Origin: Clostridia bacterium | GTDB taxonomy: Bacteria; Bacillota; Clostridia; Christensenellales; CAG-138 | Assembly (NCBI GenBank): GCA_017435185.1 | Contig: JAFSFN010000139.1 | Coordinates: 1-8,626 of the forward strand | DNA: 8,626 bases | Direction of reading: 5' to 3' | Shown here: positions 1 to 6,988 of the stretch, in pieces | How positions within the stretch are numbered: the first letter of the stretch is position 1 | How the letters are laid out: the number at the start of each line of letters is the position of its first letter | Notes under the pieces: generated by a model | Databases searched by the model: none | Seen by the model: only the letters and a program-made list of their open reading frames with translations | Told to the model about the DNA's origin: nothing | Position numbers and translations under genes: made by a program

Positions 1-74
1 GCAAGCCATTATCGATAGTGGATATACGTCTTATGACCTCTCTTAAATTTGAGACTTTTTGGAGTTTTCCCCCA

Positions 75-112
75 TGTCGAGAGTGTCGTGTGTCTCACAC
101 GTCGGCTCGACA
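75..112. repeat. 38-nt interrupted palindrome (hairpin)
   Basis: The outer arms TGTCGAG (75-81) and CTCGACA (106-112) are perfect reverse complements. The inner arms CGTGTG (87-92) and CACACG (96-101) are also perfect, around a 3-nt TCT loop. A 5/4-nt asymmetric internal loop separates the two stems. There is no T-tract on either side in either direction, so a Rho-independent terminator is unlikely. It lies 1 nt before the 114-199 inverted repeat, and the two probably belong to one extragenic element. The pairing is read directly from the sequence; the function is unknown. Confidence 0.7.
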
Positions 113-113
113 A

Positions 114-199
114 CTAAGTTCGCCTTCTGCGAGTGAAGTTGCTGTGCAGTGAAGTTTGCGCCGCTTGCGGCATAATTGAATGGTTTAGGGCGAACTTAG
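114..199. repeat. Inverted-repeat element with internal hairpin and direct repeats
   Basis: CTAAGTTCGCC (114-124) is matched by its exact reverse complement GGCGAACTTAG (189-199), an 11-bp perfect inverted repeat. Inside it are a 9-bp direct repeat AGTGAAGTT (132-140 and 148-156, 7 nt apart) and a short perfect hairpin, GCCGC (160-164) with GCGGC (167-171) around TT. Alternating GTGAAGTT units and small palindromes resemble modular extragenic repeats or MITE-like elements of anaerobic Firmicutes; that comparison is inference. No transposase is present, and flanking target duplications were not identified. It lies about 50 nt upstream of the first gene, so it could form structure in that gene's upstream transcript. 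Confidence 0.6.
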
Positions 200-247
200 C
201 TTCGCTTAAAGGTAATTTATATATCTGCGTAAAAAGGGCTTATAAAC

Positions 248-826
248 ATGCAAAAACACAAATTGAGCGGTCCGGCTGTATTTATGTACAGTGCAATGGT
301 GTTAATGACCGTAATATCGGCTGTCTGCTTTAGCCTTTATTATTTTGAAGTTTACAAAACCACTGTGATTTTGTGGACAGGTATTGTATCATTTATGGTA
401 CTGTATCATTTTTCATTGCGTATATTCATGGGAAATATTACAAAGCGTTTCAGAATAGATTATAATCACTGTTGGTACAGGCAAAGGAATTTTGAAAAAT
501 CGTTATACAAGATTCTTGCAGTCAGAAAATGGAAGAGAAAAGTGCTGACGTTTGAACCTGAAGCGTTTGATATAAAGAACAGAACACTTGAGCAAATAGC
601 AACTGCAATGTCAAAAGCGGAGCTTGACCATTGGATAAATGAAGTAATATCGGTGACAAGTATATTCTTTGTGTTTTTGTGGGGATGTTTGCCGGCCTTT
701 TTGATATCTGCTGTTTTGGCGATCCTCTTTGATGCACAGTTTATAGTAGTACAAAGATACAACAGACCTGTTGTTTTGCGCCTTATTGAAAAGCAAAAGC
801 TCAGAGCGGTAGTTCATAATGCATGA
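248..826 (+). CDS. CrtO-like acyltransferase family membrane protein
   Basis: A 192-residue integral membrane protein. Two hydrophobic segments lie near residues 10-33 and 38-60, then a polar central region, then a long hydrophobic stretch near 133-168. Features resembling the glycosyl-4,4'-diaponeurosporenoate acyltransferase (CrtO) family are W76-Y77, E83, the VRKWK motif (92-96), AELDHW (124-129) and QRYNRP (169-174). S. aureus CrtO acylates a glycosylated carotenoid in staphyloxanthin synthesis. No carotenoid gene is visible here, so the substrate is unknown and a lipid or cell-envelope acceptor is equally possible. The start at 248 is preceded by AAAAAGGG (231-238), a moderate ribosome binding site. 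It is not obviously in an operon with its neighbours. Family assignment is from motif memory; specific function is not claimed. Confidence 0.65.
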   Translation: MQKHKLSGPAVFMYSAMVLMTVISAVCFSLYYFEVYKTTVILWTGIVSFMVLYHFSLRIFMGNITKRFRIDYNHCWYRQRNFEKSLYKILAVRKWKRKVLTFEPEAFDIKNRTLEQIATAMSKAELDHWINEVISVTSIFFVFLWGCLPAFLISAVLAILFDAQFIVVQRYNRPVVLRLIEKQKLRAVVHNA

Positions 827-828
827 AT

Positions 829-857
829 CTGACGATGATTCAGTGCTGAAAGATAAT
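829..857 (+). promoter_or_regulatory. Candidate promoter of the 5'-nucleotidase gene
   Basis: CTGACG (829-834, 4 of 6 to TTGACA) and GATAAT (852-857, 5 of 6 to TATAAT) are separated by exactly 17 nt. Transcription would start near 864, immediately before the ribosome binding site AAGGAG at 868-873. It sits in the 58-nt gap after the upstream gene. The match is moderate and AT-rich gaps produce such hits by chance, so read-through from the upstream gene is an alternative. Confidence 0.4.
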
Positions 858-884
858 AATGATTTGGAAGGAGAATTTATTATT

Positions 885-2510
885 ATGAAGAAAAAATTGG
901 TTGCAGTAGTGGCTTTTGCAATGCTGTTGATGATGTGGTTTACTGCTTGCGGTGAGATTAAGCAACCGGAAAGAACAGGAGATATCGTTGTTCTGTATAC
1001 AAACGATGTGCATTGCGGTGTAGATGACTCAATAGGCTATTCCGGATTGGCTGCATTGGAAAAGAAATATTCAGCAGATGGTTCATATGTAATTCTTGCA
1101 GACTGCGGTGATGCGCTTCAGGGTGCGCCTGTCGGAACTTTGTCAAAGGGTGAATATATAATCGACATTATGAACGAGATAGGCTATGATGTTGCAACTA
1201 TAGGAAATCATGAGTTTGACTATGGTTCAGAGCGTTTTTTAGAGCTTGCTCAAAAAGCAAACTTTCCTTATGTAAGCTGCAATTTCCGTAATATCGAAAG
1301 CGGTGAAATCGTATTTGATGCATATAAGATTATCGAAGTCGATGGAATAAAAATTGCATTTGTAGGCATTTGCACACCTCACACAATCACTTCATCGGCT
1401 CCTGCATATTTTCAGAATGAGCAGGGCGAATTCATGTATGCTTTTGATCAGGACAAGGATGGAACACTTCTTTACAACAGCGTACAGCGAGCTGTGGATG
1501 ACGCAAAAGCAGAGGGTGCGGATTATGTAATAGCACTTGCACATCTGGGCATTACTGCCGATGCATTACCGTGGACAAGTTCCGAAGTGATTCAAAATAC
1601 AAGCGGTATAGATGTGATGCTCGACGGTCACTCACACAGCGTTGTGGAATGTGAAAGAGTTAAGAATAAAGACGGTGAATGGGTGCTTTTGTCCCAGACC
1701 GGAACGAAGTTTGAATCTGTGGGCATGCTGCTTATAGAAGAAGACGGAAGCGTTTCAACAGGTCTTATATCTGGATATGAAGAAAAAGATGCGCATATGG
1801 CTGCATTCATCGGTGATATTCAGAGTGAATTTGAAGAAGAATTGCAGACTGTGGTTGCAAAAACGAGTGTGGACTTGATAGTTAACGACCCTGCAACAGG
1901 TGAGCGTATAGTCAGAAATAACGAAACAAACCTTGGCGATCTTTGCGCCGATGCTTACCGCATAATGACAGGTGCCGATATAGGCTTTACAAACGGCGGC
2001 GGAATTCGTGCAGATATTAAAAAGGGCGAAATCACATATGAAGATATATTGACGGTGCATCCTTTCGGAAATGCTGTCTGTGTGGTGGAAGCAACAGGAC
2101 AGGAAATATTGGATGCGCTTGAACTCGGTGCGAGAGCATATCCCGAAGAAGACGGAAGTTTTATGCATGTCTCCGGAATCAGCTTTGAAATACATTCATC
2201 TGTTGCATCGTCTGTAAAACTGACTGAAGACGGAATGTTTGAGGCGGTCGAGGGTGAATACCGCGTAAAGAATGTAATGGTAGGCAATGAAGCACTGCAA
2301 CTTGACAAAACATATACGCTTGCATGCCATGATTATTATCTTAAAAATGCCGGCGGCGGTTTTGTTATGTTCCTCGACAATGTTATGATTCAGGACAGCA
2401 TAATGCTTGACAATCAGATACTGATAAATTACATAGTCGATCATCTGAACGGCGAGGTTGGAGCGGAATATGCTTCTCCGTACGGACAGGAAAGAATTGT
2501 TATAAAATAG
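885..2510 (+). CDS. Lipoprotein 5'-nucleotidase / 2',3'-cyclic phosphodiesterase (UshA-like)
   Basis: A 541-residue surface lipoprotein expected to release phosphate from extracellular nucleotides for nucleoside and phosphate salvage. Residues 1-22 form a lipoprotein signal (K2-K4, hydrophobic core, lipobox FTAC with C22). The N-terminal calcineurin-like metallophosphoesterase domain shows the metal-site motifs NDVH (40-43), GD (75-76), GNHEFD (107-112), AHLG and DGHSH (247-251). The C-terminal 5'-nucleotidase domain shows NGGGIR (370-375), an HPFGN motif, and NAGGGF (488-493) where many relatives have GGDGY or GGDGF. An in-frame ATG at 819 would add 22 polar residues ahead of the signal peptide. 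The start at 885 is preferred because it begins the lipoprotein signal and follows AAGGAG (868-873). The precise substrate (nucleotide, cyclic nucleotide or UDP-sugar) cannot be fixed from sequence. Confidence 0.9.
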   Translation: MKKKLVAVVAFAMLLMMWFTACGEIKQPERTGDIVVLYTNDVHCGVDDSIGYSGLAALEKKYSADGSYVILADCGDALQGAPVGTLSKGEYIIDIMNEIGYDVATIGNHEFDYGSERFLELAQKANFPYVSCNFRNIESGEIVFDAYKIIEVDGIKIAFVGICTPHTITSSAPAYFQNEQGEFMYAFDQDKDGTLLYNSVQRAVDDAKAEGADYVIALAHLGITADALPWTSSEVIQNTSGIDVMLDGHSHSVVECERVKNKDGEWVLLSQTGTKFESVGMLLIEEDGSVSTGLISGYEEKDAHMAAFIGDIQSEFEEELQTVVAKTSVDLIVNDPATGERIVRNNETNLGDLCADAYRIMTGADIGFTNGGGIRADIKKGEITYEDILTVHPFGNAVCVVEATGQEILDALELGARAYPEEDGSFMHVSGISFEIHSSVASSVKLTEDGMFEAVEGEYRVKNVMVGNEALQLDKTYTLACHDYYLKNAGGGFVMFLDNVMIQDSIMLDNQILINYIVDHLNGEVGAEYASPYGQERIVIK

Positions 2511-2522
2511 ATTGTTCAATTA

Positions 2523-2551
2523 TTGACATACGAAACTCTAAATGCTATATT
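2523..2551 (+). promoter_or_regulatory. Sigma-A type promoter of the gcv operon
   Basis: A perfect -35 hexamer TTGACA (2523-2528) is followed by a 17-nt spacer and TATATT (2546-2551, 5 of 6 to TATAAT). It begins 12 nt after the nucleotidase stop codon and is the best promoter match seen in the window. The expected start near 2557-2559 gives a leader of about 125 nt before the gcvT start codon, long enough for regulatory RNA structure. Confidence 0.75.
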
Positions 2552-2557
2552 AGCGGA

Positions 2558-2683
2558 AAGACTGCAATTTTATATCTTGCGGTAAATCAATAATGTTTTT
2601 GAGAATGGAGGCATAACGCAACTTAAGTTTTACTGAACTTGTGTGTGCCTTTTTTCTACATATTTTTTAAGGAGTATTTGCTT
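2558..2683 (+). promoter_or_regulatory. Structured 5' leader of gcvT, candidate attenuator
   Basis: Three elements can be drawn. Hairpin 1 pairs ACTGCAA (2561-2567) with TTGCGGT (2577-2583): 7 pairs including one G-U, 9-nt loop. A terminator-like hairpin spans 2610-2649. In an alternative pairing, TTGCGGTA (2577-2584) pairs with TAACGCAA (2614-2621): 7 pairs with one G-A mismatch. The alternative excludes both other hairpins, which is the logic of an attenuator or riboswitch expression platform. Canonical glycine riboswitch conserved segments were not found, nor the T-box motif or the THF riboswitch core. A short ATG frame of 7 codons (2593-2616) lacks a ribosome binding site and probably means nothing. 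Pairings are seen in the sequence; the regulatory role is inference. Confidence 0.45.
2610..2655 (+). terminator. Intrinsic terminator-like hairpin in the gcv leader
   Basis: GGCATA (2610-2615) pairs with TGTGCC (2644-2649) and CGCAA (2617-2621) with TTGTG (2639-2643). This gives 11 pairs with two G-U pairs and one bulged A (2616). A run of six T (2650-2655) follows directly, and a second T-run lies at 2663-2668. The loop contains a small competing hairpin, AAGTT (2625-2629) with AACTT (2636-2640). Because the promoter lies upstream of it and gcvT downstream, it would act either as a conditional attenuator or as a barrier to read-through from the nucleotidase gene, which has no other visible terminator. 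Confidence 0.6.
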
Positions 2684-3781
2684 ATGGAACTTAAAACGCC
2701 ACTCTATGATACCCATGTAAAATACGGCGGAAAGATAGTCCCCTTTGCAGGCTATCTGCTTCCCGTTCAGTATTCGGGTGTAATCGCCGAGCATATGGCT
2801 GTGCGTAATGCTGCAGGCTTGTTTGATGTATCGCATATGGGTGAAGTCATTCTCAAGGGTAAGGATGCTTTGGCAAATCTTAACCGTCTTATGACAAACG
2901 ATTTCACCGATATGTATGACGGTCAGGCAAGATATTCTCCCATGTGCAACAGTAACGGCGGAGTTGTTGATGACCTTATCGTATACAAAATAAACGATGA
3001 AACCTATTTTATTGTAATCAATGCTTCAAACCGTCATAAGGATGTTGCCTGGATGAAAGAACACATTCAGGATGATGTCACGATGGAAGATATTTCCGAC
3101 AGCGTAGCCCAGATAGCTTTGCAGGGTCCTAAAGCCAAGGCAATAATGGAAAAAATAGTTCCTGCTGAGAATATCCCCCAGAAGAACTACAGCTTTATTC
3201 CCCGGGTAATGATTGGCGGTGCTGAGTGCATCCTGTCATTCACGGGCTATACAGGTGAAGACGGTTATGAAATATACACTTCGCCCGAGAATGCTGCAGC
3301 AGTTTGGGAACTTCTCATGGAGAACGGTAAAGAAGAAGGCCTTATTCCCTGCGGTTTGGGCGCTCGTGACACACTGCGCCTTGAAGCGGCAATGCCTTTG
3401 TACGGTCATGAGATGACTGACGATATCACACCCATAGAATCCGGCCTCGGCTTCTTTGTAAAGATGAATAAAGAAGATTTTATCGGCAAGCAGGGCATAA
3501 TTGCAAAGGGCGAACAGAAGATAAAGCGTGTAGGCCTTAAAGTTGTCGGTCGCGGCATAATCAGAGAGCATTGCGACCTCTATGACGGCGACAAGAAGAT
3601 AGGCGTTGTTTCTTCCGGTACACATTGCCCCTGCGTTGGCACAGCTGTAGGCATGGCACTTGTTGATATAGAATATGCAGCAGTCGGCACAACTCTTGAG
3701 GCAGATGTACGCGGCCGCAGAGTTGCTGTTGAAGTTATAAAACTTCCTTTCTACAAGAAAGGCGAAGTTCTCGTAAAATAA
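2684..3781 (+). CDS. gcvT: Aminomethyltransferase, glycine cleavage T-protein
   Basis: At 365 residues it matches the family's usual length (about 365). It transfers the methylene group from aminomethyl-lipoyl GcvH to tetrahydrofolate, releasing ammonia. Visible family motifs are TPLYDTH near the N-terminus, RNAAGLFDVSHMGE, GGVVDDLIVY (the Asp pair 96-97 covers the conserved catalytic acid region), ALQGPKA, TGYTGEDGYEIY, GLGARDTLRLEAAMPLYGHE and the C-terminal KLPFYKK. An upstream in-frame ATG at 2639 lies inside the terminator hairpin and would add 15 residues outside the family alignment. The start at 2684 follows AAGGAG (2669-2674) with a 9-nt spacer. A GTHCPCVG segment replaces the more common SPT-type sequence; related variants occur in clostridial homologues as far as I recall. 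gcvH begins 31 nt downstream. Confidence 0.97.
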   Translation: MELKTPLYDTHVKYGGKIVPFAGYLLPVQYSGVIAEHMAVRNAAGLFDVSHMGEVILKGKDALANLNRLMTNDFTDMYDGQARYSPMCNSNGGVVDDLIVYKINDETYFIVINASNRHKDVAWMKEHIQDDVTMEDISDSVAQIALQGPKAKAIMEKIVPAENIPQKNYSFIPRVMIGGAECILSFTGYTGEDGYEIYTSPENAAAVWELLMENGKEEGLIPCGLGARDTLRLEAAMPLYGHEMTDDITPIESGLGFFVKMNKEDFIGKQGIIAKGEQKIKRVGLKVVGRGIIREHCDLYDGDKKIGVVSSGTHCPCVGTAVGMALVDIEYAAVGTTLEADVRGRRVAVEVIKLPFYKKGEVLVK

Positions 3782-3812
3782 CAAATATTTAATCAATAAA
3801 GGAGAAAGAAAA

Positions 3813-4193
3813 ATGAATATTCCCGCAGAACTTAAGTTTACACGCTCACATGAATGGATCAAGGACCTCGGCAACGGCGAATACGAAATCGGTATCTCCG
3901 ATTTTGCACAGCACGAGCTCGGTGACCTCGTTTTCGTAAACCTTCCCCAGGAAGGCGATACAATAACAATGGAAGAACCGTTTGCAGATGTTGAGTCTGT
4001 AAAGGCTGTTTCCGATATCTACAGCCCTGTTACAGCTGTTGTTAAGGAAATCAACGAAGAAATCCTTGATGCTCCCGAAACTATAAACAGCGGCGCATAC
4101 GATGCATGGTTCGTCCGTGTTGAGAATGTAACAGAAACAGCCGAGCTTCTCAGTGCAGAAGAATATGAGGCTTTCTTGAACGAGGAGGCATAA
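3813..4193 (+). CDS. gcvH: Glycine cleavage system H-protein (lipoyl carrier)
   Basis: A 126-residue carrier protein, the normal length for GcvH. Its lipoyl arm shuttles the aminomethyl intermediate between P-, T- and L-proteins. The lipoylation site is K64 in the motif ESVKAVSD. The N-terminal FTRSHEW and GISDFAQHELGDLVFVNLP segments and the GAYDAWFVRVE segment are typical of the lipoyl-domain fold. The start follows AAAGGAG (3798-3804) with an 8-nt spacer. Its 3' end carries the ribosome binding site of the next gene (GAGGAGG, 4182-4188), and only 7 nt separate its stop from the next start, so translation is probably coupled. K64 is the expected substrate of the downstream lipoate ligase. 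Confidence 0.97.
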   Translation: MNIPAELKFTRSHEWIKDLGNGEYEIGISDFAQHELGDLVFVNLPQEGDTITMEEPFADVESVKAVSDIYSPVTAVVKEINEEILDAPETINSGAYDAWFVRVENVTETAELLSAEEYEAFLNEEA

Positions 4194-4200
4194 AAGCTCC

Positions 4201-5517
4201 ATGGGAAGCTATATCCAATCAACAAAAGCACAGCAGCAGGAAATGCTGCAGAAGATAGGCTGCAAAAGCGTTGAGGAACTTTTTTCAAATGTTCCTGCCG
4301 ACATGGCTTTGCAGCGTCCGCTCGATATTCCCCGGGGAATGAGCGAAAGCAGCGTTATGAAGTATATGCAGAATATGTCCGAAGAAAACACCGTTTTCAA
4401 AACGGTTCTTCGCGGCGCAGGCGCATATCGCCACTATATTCCTGCAATAGTTAAGAGCGTTGTTTCAAAAGAAGAATTTGTTACGGCATATACTCCTTAT
4501 CAGGCAGAAATGAGCCAGGGTATACTCCAGTCGATATTTGAATATCAGACAATGATATGTGAGCTTACAGGCATGGACGTTTCCAATGCTTCCGTTTACG
4601 ACGGTGCAAGTGCGGCGGCTGAAGCTGTGGCAATGTGCTCCGAGCGTAAGCGCAGTAAGGCGTATATTTCGGCTTGCTCAAATCCCGATGTTATCGAAAC
4701 TGTCAAGACTTATTGTAAGGGTAACGGAATGACTGTAGAACTCATTCCCGAGAATGACGGTGCGACAGACCTTGACGCACTTGCCGCAATGCTTGGTGAA
4801 GGCGCAGCTTGCGTATATATTCCTCAGCCTAACTACTACGGCATATTCGAAGATTTGACAAAAGCTGCAGAAATTACACATAATGCAGGTGCAAAACTTA
4901 TTGCAGGCTGTAATCCCATTGCACTTGCAATGATAAAGACACCCAAAGAATGCGGTGCTGATATTGCAGTTGGCGAAGGTCAGCCCCTTGGTCTGCCCAT
5001 AGCATTCGGCGGTCCATACCTTGGATTCATGGCATCAACAACAGCTATGATGAGAAAGCTCCCCGGCAGAATAGTCGGCGAGACTGTTGACCATGACGGC
5101 AGACGCGCATATGTTCTTACTTTGCAGGCAAGAGAACAGCATATCCGCCGCGAAAAGGCATCGAGCAATATTTGCTCCAACCAGGCACATTGTGCATTGA
5201 CAGCCGCTGTATATATGGCTGCAATGGGTGCTGACGGCCTTTATAATGTTGCGGAACAGTCAATGAGCAAGGCACATTATTTTGCACAGAAACTCTCTGA
5301 GATAGGCTATGAACTTGCATATACAAAGCCCTATTTCCATGAATTTGTCACTGTCGGCGTAAATAATACTGCAGAAGCACTTGCAAAACTTGAAGAAAAC
5401 GGTATTTTGGGCGGTTTACAGCTCGACGATAACAGAATACTTTGGTGCGTAACTGAAGCAGTAACAAAAGAAGAACTTGATAAAGCTGCAGCTATACTTG
5501 AGGAGGTGGGCAAATGA
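4201..5517 (+). CDS. gcvPA: Glycine dehydrogenase (decarboxylating) subunit 1, P-protein alpha
   Basis: A 438-residue N-terminal half of the split PLP-dependent P-protein, close to the usual 440-450. With GcvPB it decarboxylates glycine and transfers the aminomethyl group to GcvH. Recognisable segments are YQAEMSQGILQSIFEYQT followed by CELTGMDVSNASVYDGA, then GEGQPLGLPIAFGGPYLGF and QHIRREKASSNICSNQ. The PLP lysine is not in this half but in GcvPB. The start lies 12 nt after GAGGAGG (4182-4188), which is inside gcvH. Its TGA overlaps the next start as ATGA (5514-5517), consistent with coupled, stoichiometric production of the two subunits. Split P-proteins are usual in Firmicutes, Thermotogae and archaea, whereas E. 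coli has one fused chain. Confidence 0.96.
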   Translation: MGSYIQSTKAQQQEMLQKIGCKSVEELFSNVPADMALQRPLDIPRGMSESSVMKYMQNMSEENTVFKTVLRGAGAYRHYIPAIVKSVVSKEEFVTAYTPYQAEMSQGILQSIFEYQTMICELTGMDVSNASVYDGASAAAEAVAMCSERKRSKAYISACSNPDVIETVKTYCKGNGMTVELIPENDGATDLDALAAMLGEGAACVYIPQPNYYGIFEDLTKAAEITHNAGAKLIAGCNPIALAMIKTPKECGADIAVGEGQPLGLPIAFGGPYLGFMASTTAMMRKLPGRIVGETVDHDGRRAYVLTLQAREQHIRREKASSNICSNQAHCALTAAVYMAAMGADGLYNVAEQSMSKAHYFAQKLSEIGYELAYTKPYFHEFVTVGVNNTAEALAKLEENGILGGLQLDDNRILWCVTEAVTKEELDKAAAILEEVGK

Positions 5518-6947
5518 AGCTGATTTTTGAAAGAAGCGTAGCAGACAGAGCGCTTACTCTTTTGCCCGAATGTGATGTTGAAAAAACAGTACTTCCCGAG
5601 GGTATGGCAAGAACGCAGGCTTTAAGACTTCCCGAAGTGGGCGAGTGTGATATCAGCCGTCATTATACAGAGCTTGCAAAATGCGCTCACGGCGTTAACG
5701 ATGGCTTTTATCCCTTGGGCTCATGCACAATGAAGTATAATCCCAAGGTCAATGAACAGGCGGCAGCACTTGAGGGCTTTACGGAAATACATCCCTTACA
5801 GCCTCAGTCAACTTTACAGGGTGCGCTCAAGGCACTCGTGCTTTCCGAAGAATTGCTCTGCGAGATAACAGGAATGGACAACATGAGTTTCCAGCCTGCC
5901 GCAGGTGCACATGGCGAATTCGCAGGAATAATGCTCATAAAGGCATATCATGAGAGCAGGGGAGATACAAAGAGAACAAAAATTATCGTTCCCGACTCAG
6001 CACACGGCACGAACCCTGCATCGGCCAATATGGCAGGTTATACGGTAGTTTCAATTCCTTCAAACGAAGATGGCTGTGTTGATATTGAAAAGCTCAAGGC
6101 GGCAGTCGGTGAAGATACAGCGGGTCTTATGCTTACAAACCCCAACACGGTCGGCGTGTTCGACAAGAATATTCTTGAAATTACGAAAATCGTACATGAA
6201 GCAGGCGGACTGAATTACTATGACGGAGCGAACCTCAATGCCATAATGGGCGTTGTTCGTCCGGGCGATATGGGCTTTGATGTTATTCACCTTAATTTGC
6301 ATAAGACATTTTCCACGCCTCATGGCGGCGGCGGACCCGGCAGTGGTGCAGTCGGTTGCAAATCATTGCTTACACCGTTCCTGCCTCTTCCCAGAGCGAT
6401 TAAGAACGGCGACAAGTACGAACTTCTTACCGAATCCGAACTCAGCTTTGGCAGGATGAAGGAATTCTATGGCAATTTCCTTGTTGTTATAAAGGCGCTT
6501 ACCTATGTTCTTACTCTCGGTGCTGAGGGTATCCGCGAAGCGGCTCAGATAGCAGTGCTTAATGCAAACTACATGATGCATGAATTGGCAGATTGCTATG
6601 AAATGGCATATCCCGGTTATTGCATGCACGAGTTTGTTATGACTTTGGAAAATACAAAGAAGCAGTACGGTGTTTCCGCAATGGATGTTGCAAAGTCGCT
6701 TATCGACCATGGCATACATCCGCCGACAATGTATTTCCCGCTCATAGTTCATGAGGCACTCATGGTAGAACCCACAGAAACGGAAAGCAAAGAAACGCTT
6801 GATGAAGCAGTGGCGGCATTGCGTGATATTGCAGAAATGACGGTCAATAATGCAGAAGCTGTTATTTCGGCACCGCATACAACACCCATAAGTCGTCCCG
6901 ATGAAGTAATGGCTGCAAGAAGTCCCAAACTCAGATATGAATTCTGA
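5514..6947 (+). CDS. gcvPB: Glycine dehydrogenase (decarboxylating) subunit 2, P-protein beta
   Basis: A 477-residue catalytic half of the split P-protein, near the usual 480-490. The PLP Schiff-base lysine is expected to be K264 in HLNLHKTFSTPHGGGGPG. Other conserved segments are GFYPLGSCTMKYNPKVNE, HPLQPQSTLQGAL, FQPAAGAHGEFAG, PDSAHGTNPASANMAGY, NPNTVGVFD, YYDGANLNAIMG and the C-terminal HEALMVEPTETESKETLD. The start overlaps the gcvPA stop and follows GAGGAGG (5500-5506) with a 7-nt spacer. After the stop, a 62-nt gap with a hairpin precedes lplA, the widest gap within the operon. Confidence 0.97.
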   Translation: MKLIFERSVADRALTLLPECDVEKTVLPEGMARTQALRLPEVGECDISRHYTELAKCAHGVNDGFYPLGSCTMKYNPKVNEQAAALEGFTEIHPLQPQSTLQGALKALVLSEELLCEITGMDNMSFQPAAGAHGEFAGIMLIKAYHESRGDTKRTKIIVPDSAHGTNPASANMAGYTVVSIPSNEDGCVDIEKLKAAVGEDTAGLMLTNPNTVGVFDKNILEITKIVHEAGGLNYYDGANLNAIMGVVRPGDMGFDVIHLNLHKTFSTPHGGGGPGSGAVGCKSLLTPFLPLPRAIKNGDKYELLTESELSFGRMKEFYGNFLVVIKALTYVLTLGAEGIREAAQIAVLNANYMMHELADCYEMAYPGYCMHEFVMTLENTKKQYGVSAMDVAKSLIDHGIHPPTMYFPLIVHEALMVEPTETESKETLDEAVAALRDIAEMTVNNAEAVISAPHTTPISRPDEVMAARSPKLRYEF

Positions 6948-6956
6948 TTAAAGCAA

Positions 6957-6988
6957 AAGGGGTCTGTTTTGAAAAATGCAGACCTCTT
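6957..6988 (+). terminator. Hairpin between gcvPB and lplA, weak or partial terminator
   Basis: AAGGGGTCTG (6957-6966) pairs with CAGACCTCTT (6979-6988): ten pairs, one of them G-U, around a 12-nt loop. It lies 9 nt after the gcvPB stop. The downstream T content is poor and interrupted (CTTATAATCTATTTTT), so complete termination is doubtful. It could reduce lplA and lpdA expression relative to the gcv genes or protect the 3' end of the gcv message. On the opposite strand the stem is followed by only four T, so a bidirectional role is weak. Confidence 0.5.

Noticed and set aside
2..46. Possible C-terminal tail of an upstream gene ending at TAA 44-46
   Set aside because: Only 14 codons are visible (QAIIDSGYTSYDLS). 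This is plausible as a protein end but too short to support a gene call.
133..333. 66-codon open frame with GTG start
   Set aside because: It begins inside the palindromic element, overlaps the start of the CrtO-like gene in another frame, has no clear ribosome binding site and no recognisable protein features.
819..884. 22-residue N-terminal extension of the nucleotidase from ATG 819
   Set aside because: It would place a polar acidic segment ahead of a clean lipoprotein signal. The ATG at 885 has the better ribosome binding site and begins the signal peptide.
2593..2616. Seven-codon leader peptide in the gcv leader
   Set aside because: There is no ribosome binding site and no enrichment for glycine codons, so a translation-based attenuation peptide is not supported.
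2511..2683. Glycine riboswitch expected upstream of gcvT
   Set aside because: The conserved glycine aptamer segments (GGAGAG-type start, GGACCGCCGAAGGGGC-type core, CUCAGGUAAAAGGACAG-type end) are not present, and the leader is too short for a tandem aptamer.
3236..3874. 212-codon open frame on the minus strand
   Set aside because: It is antisense to gcvT and the start of gcvH; its Cys- and aromatic-rich translation is typical of a shadow frame.
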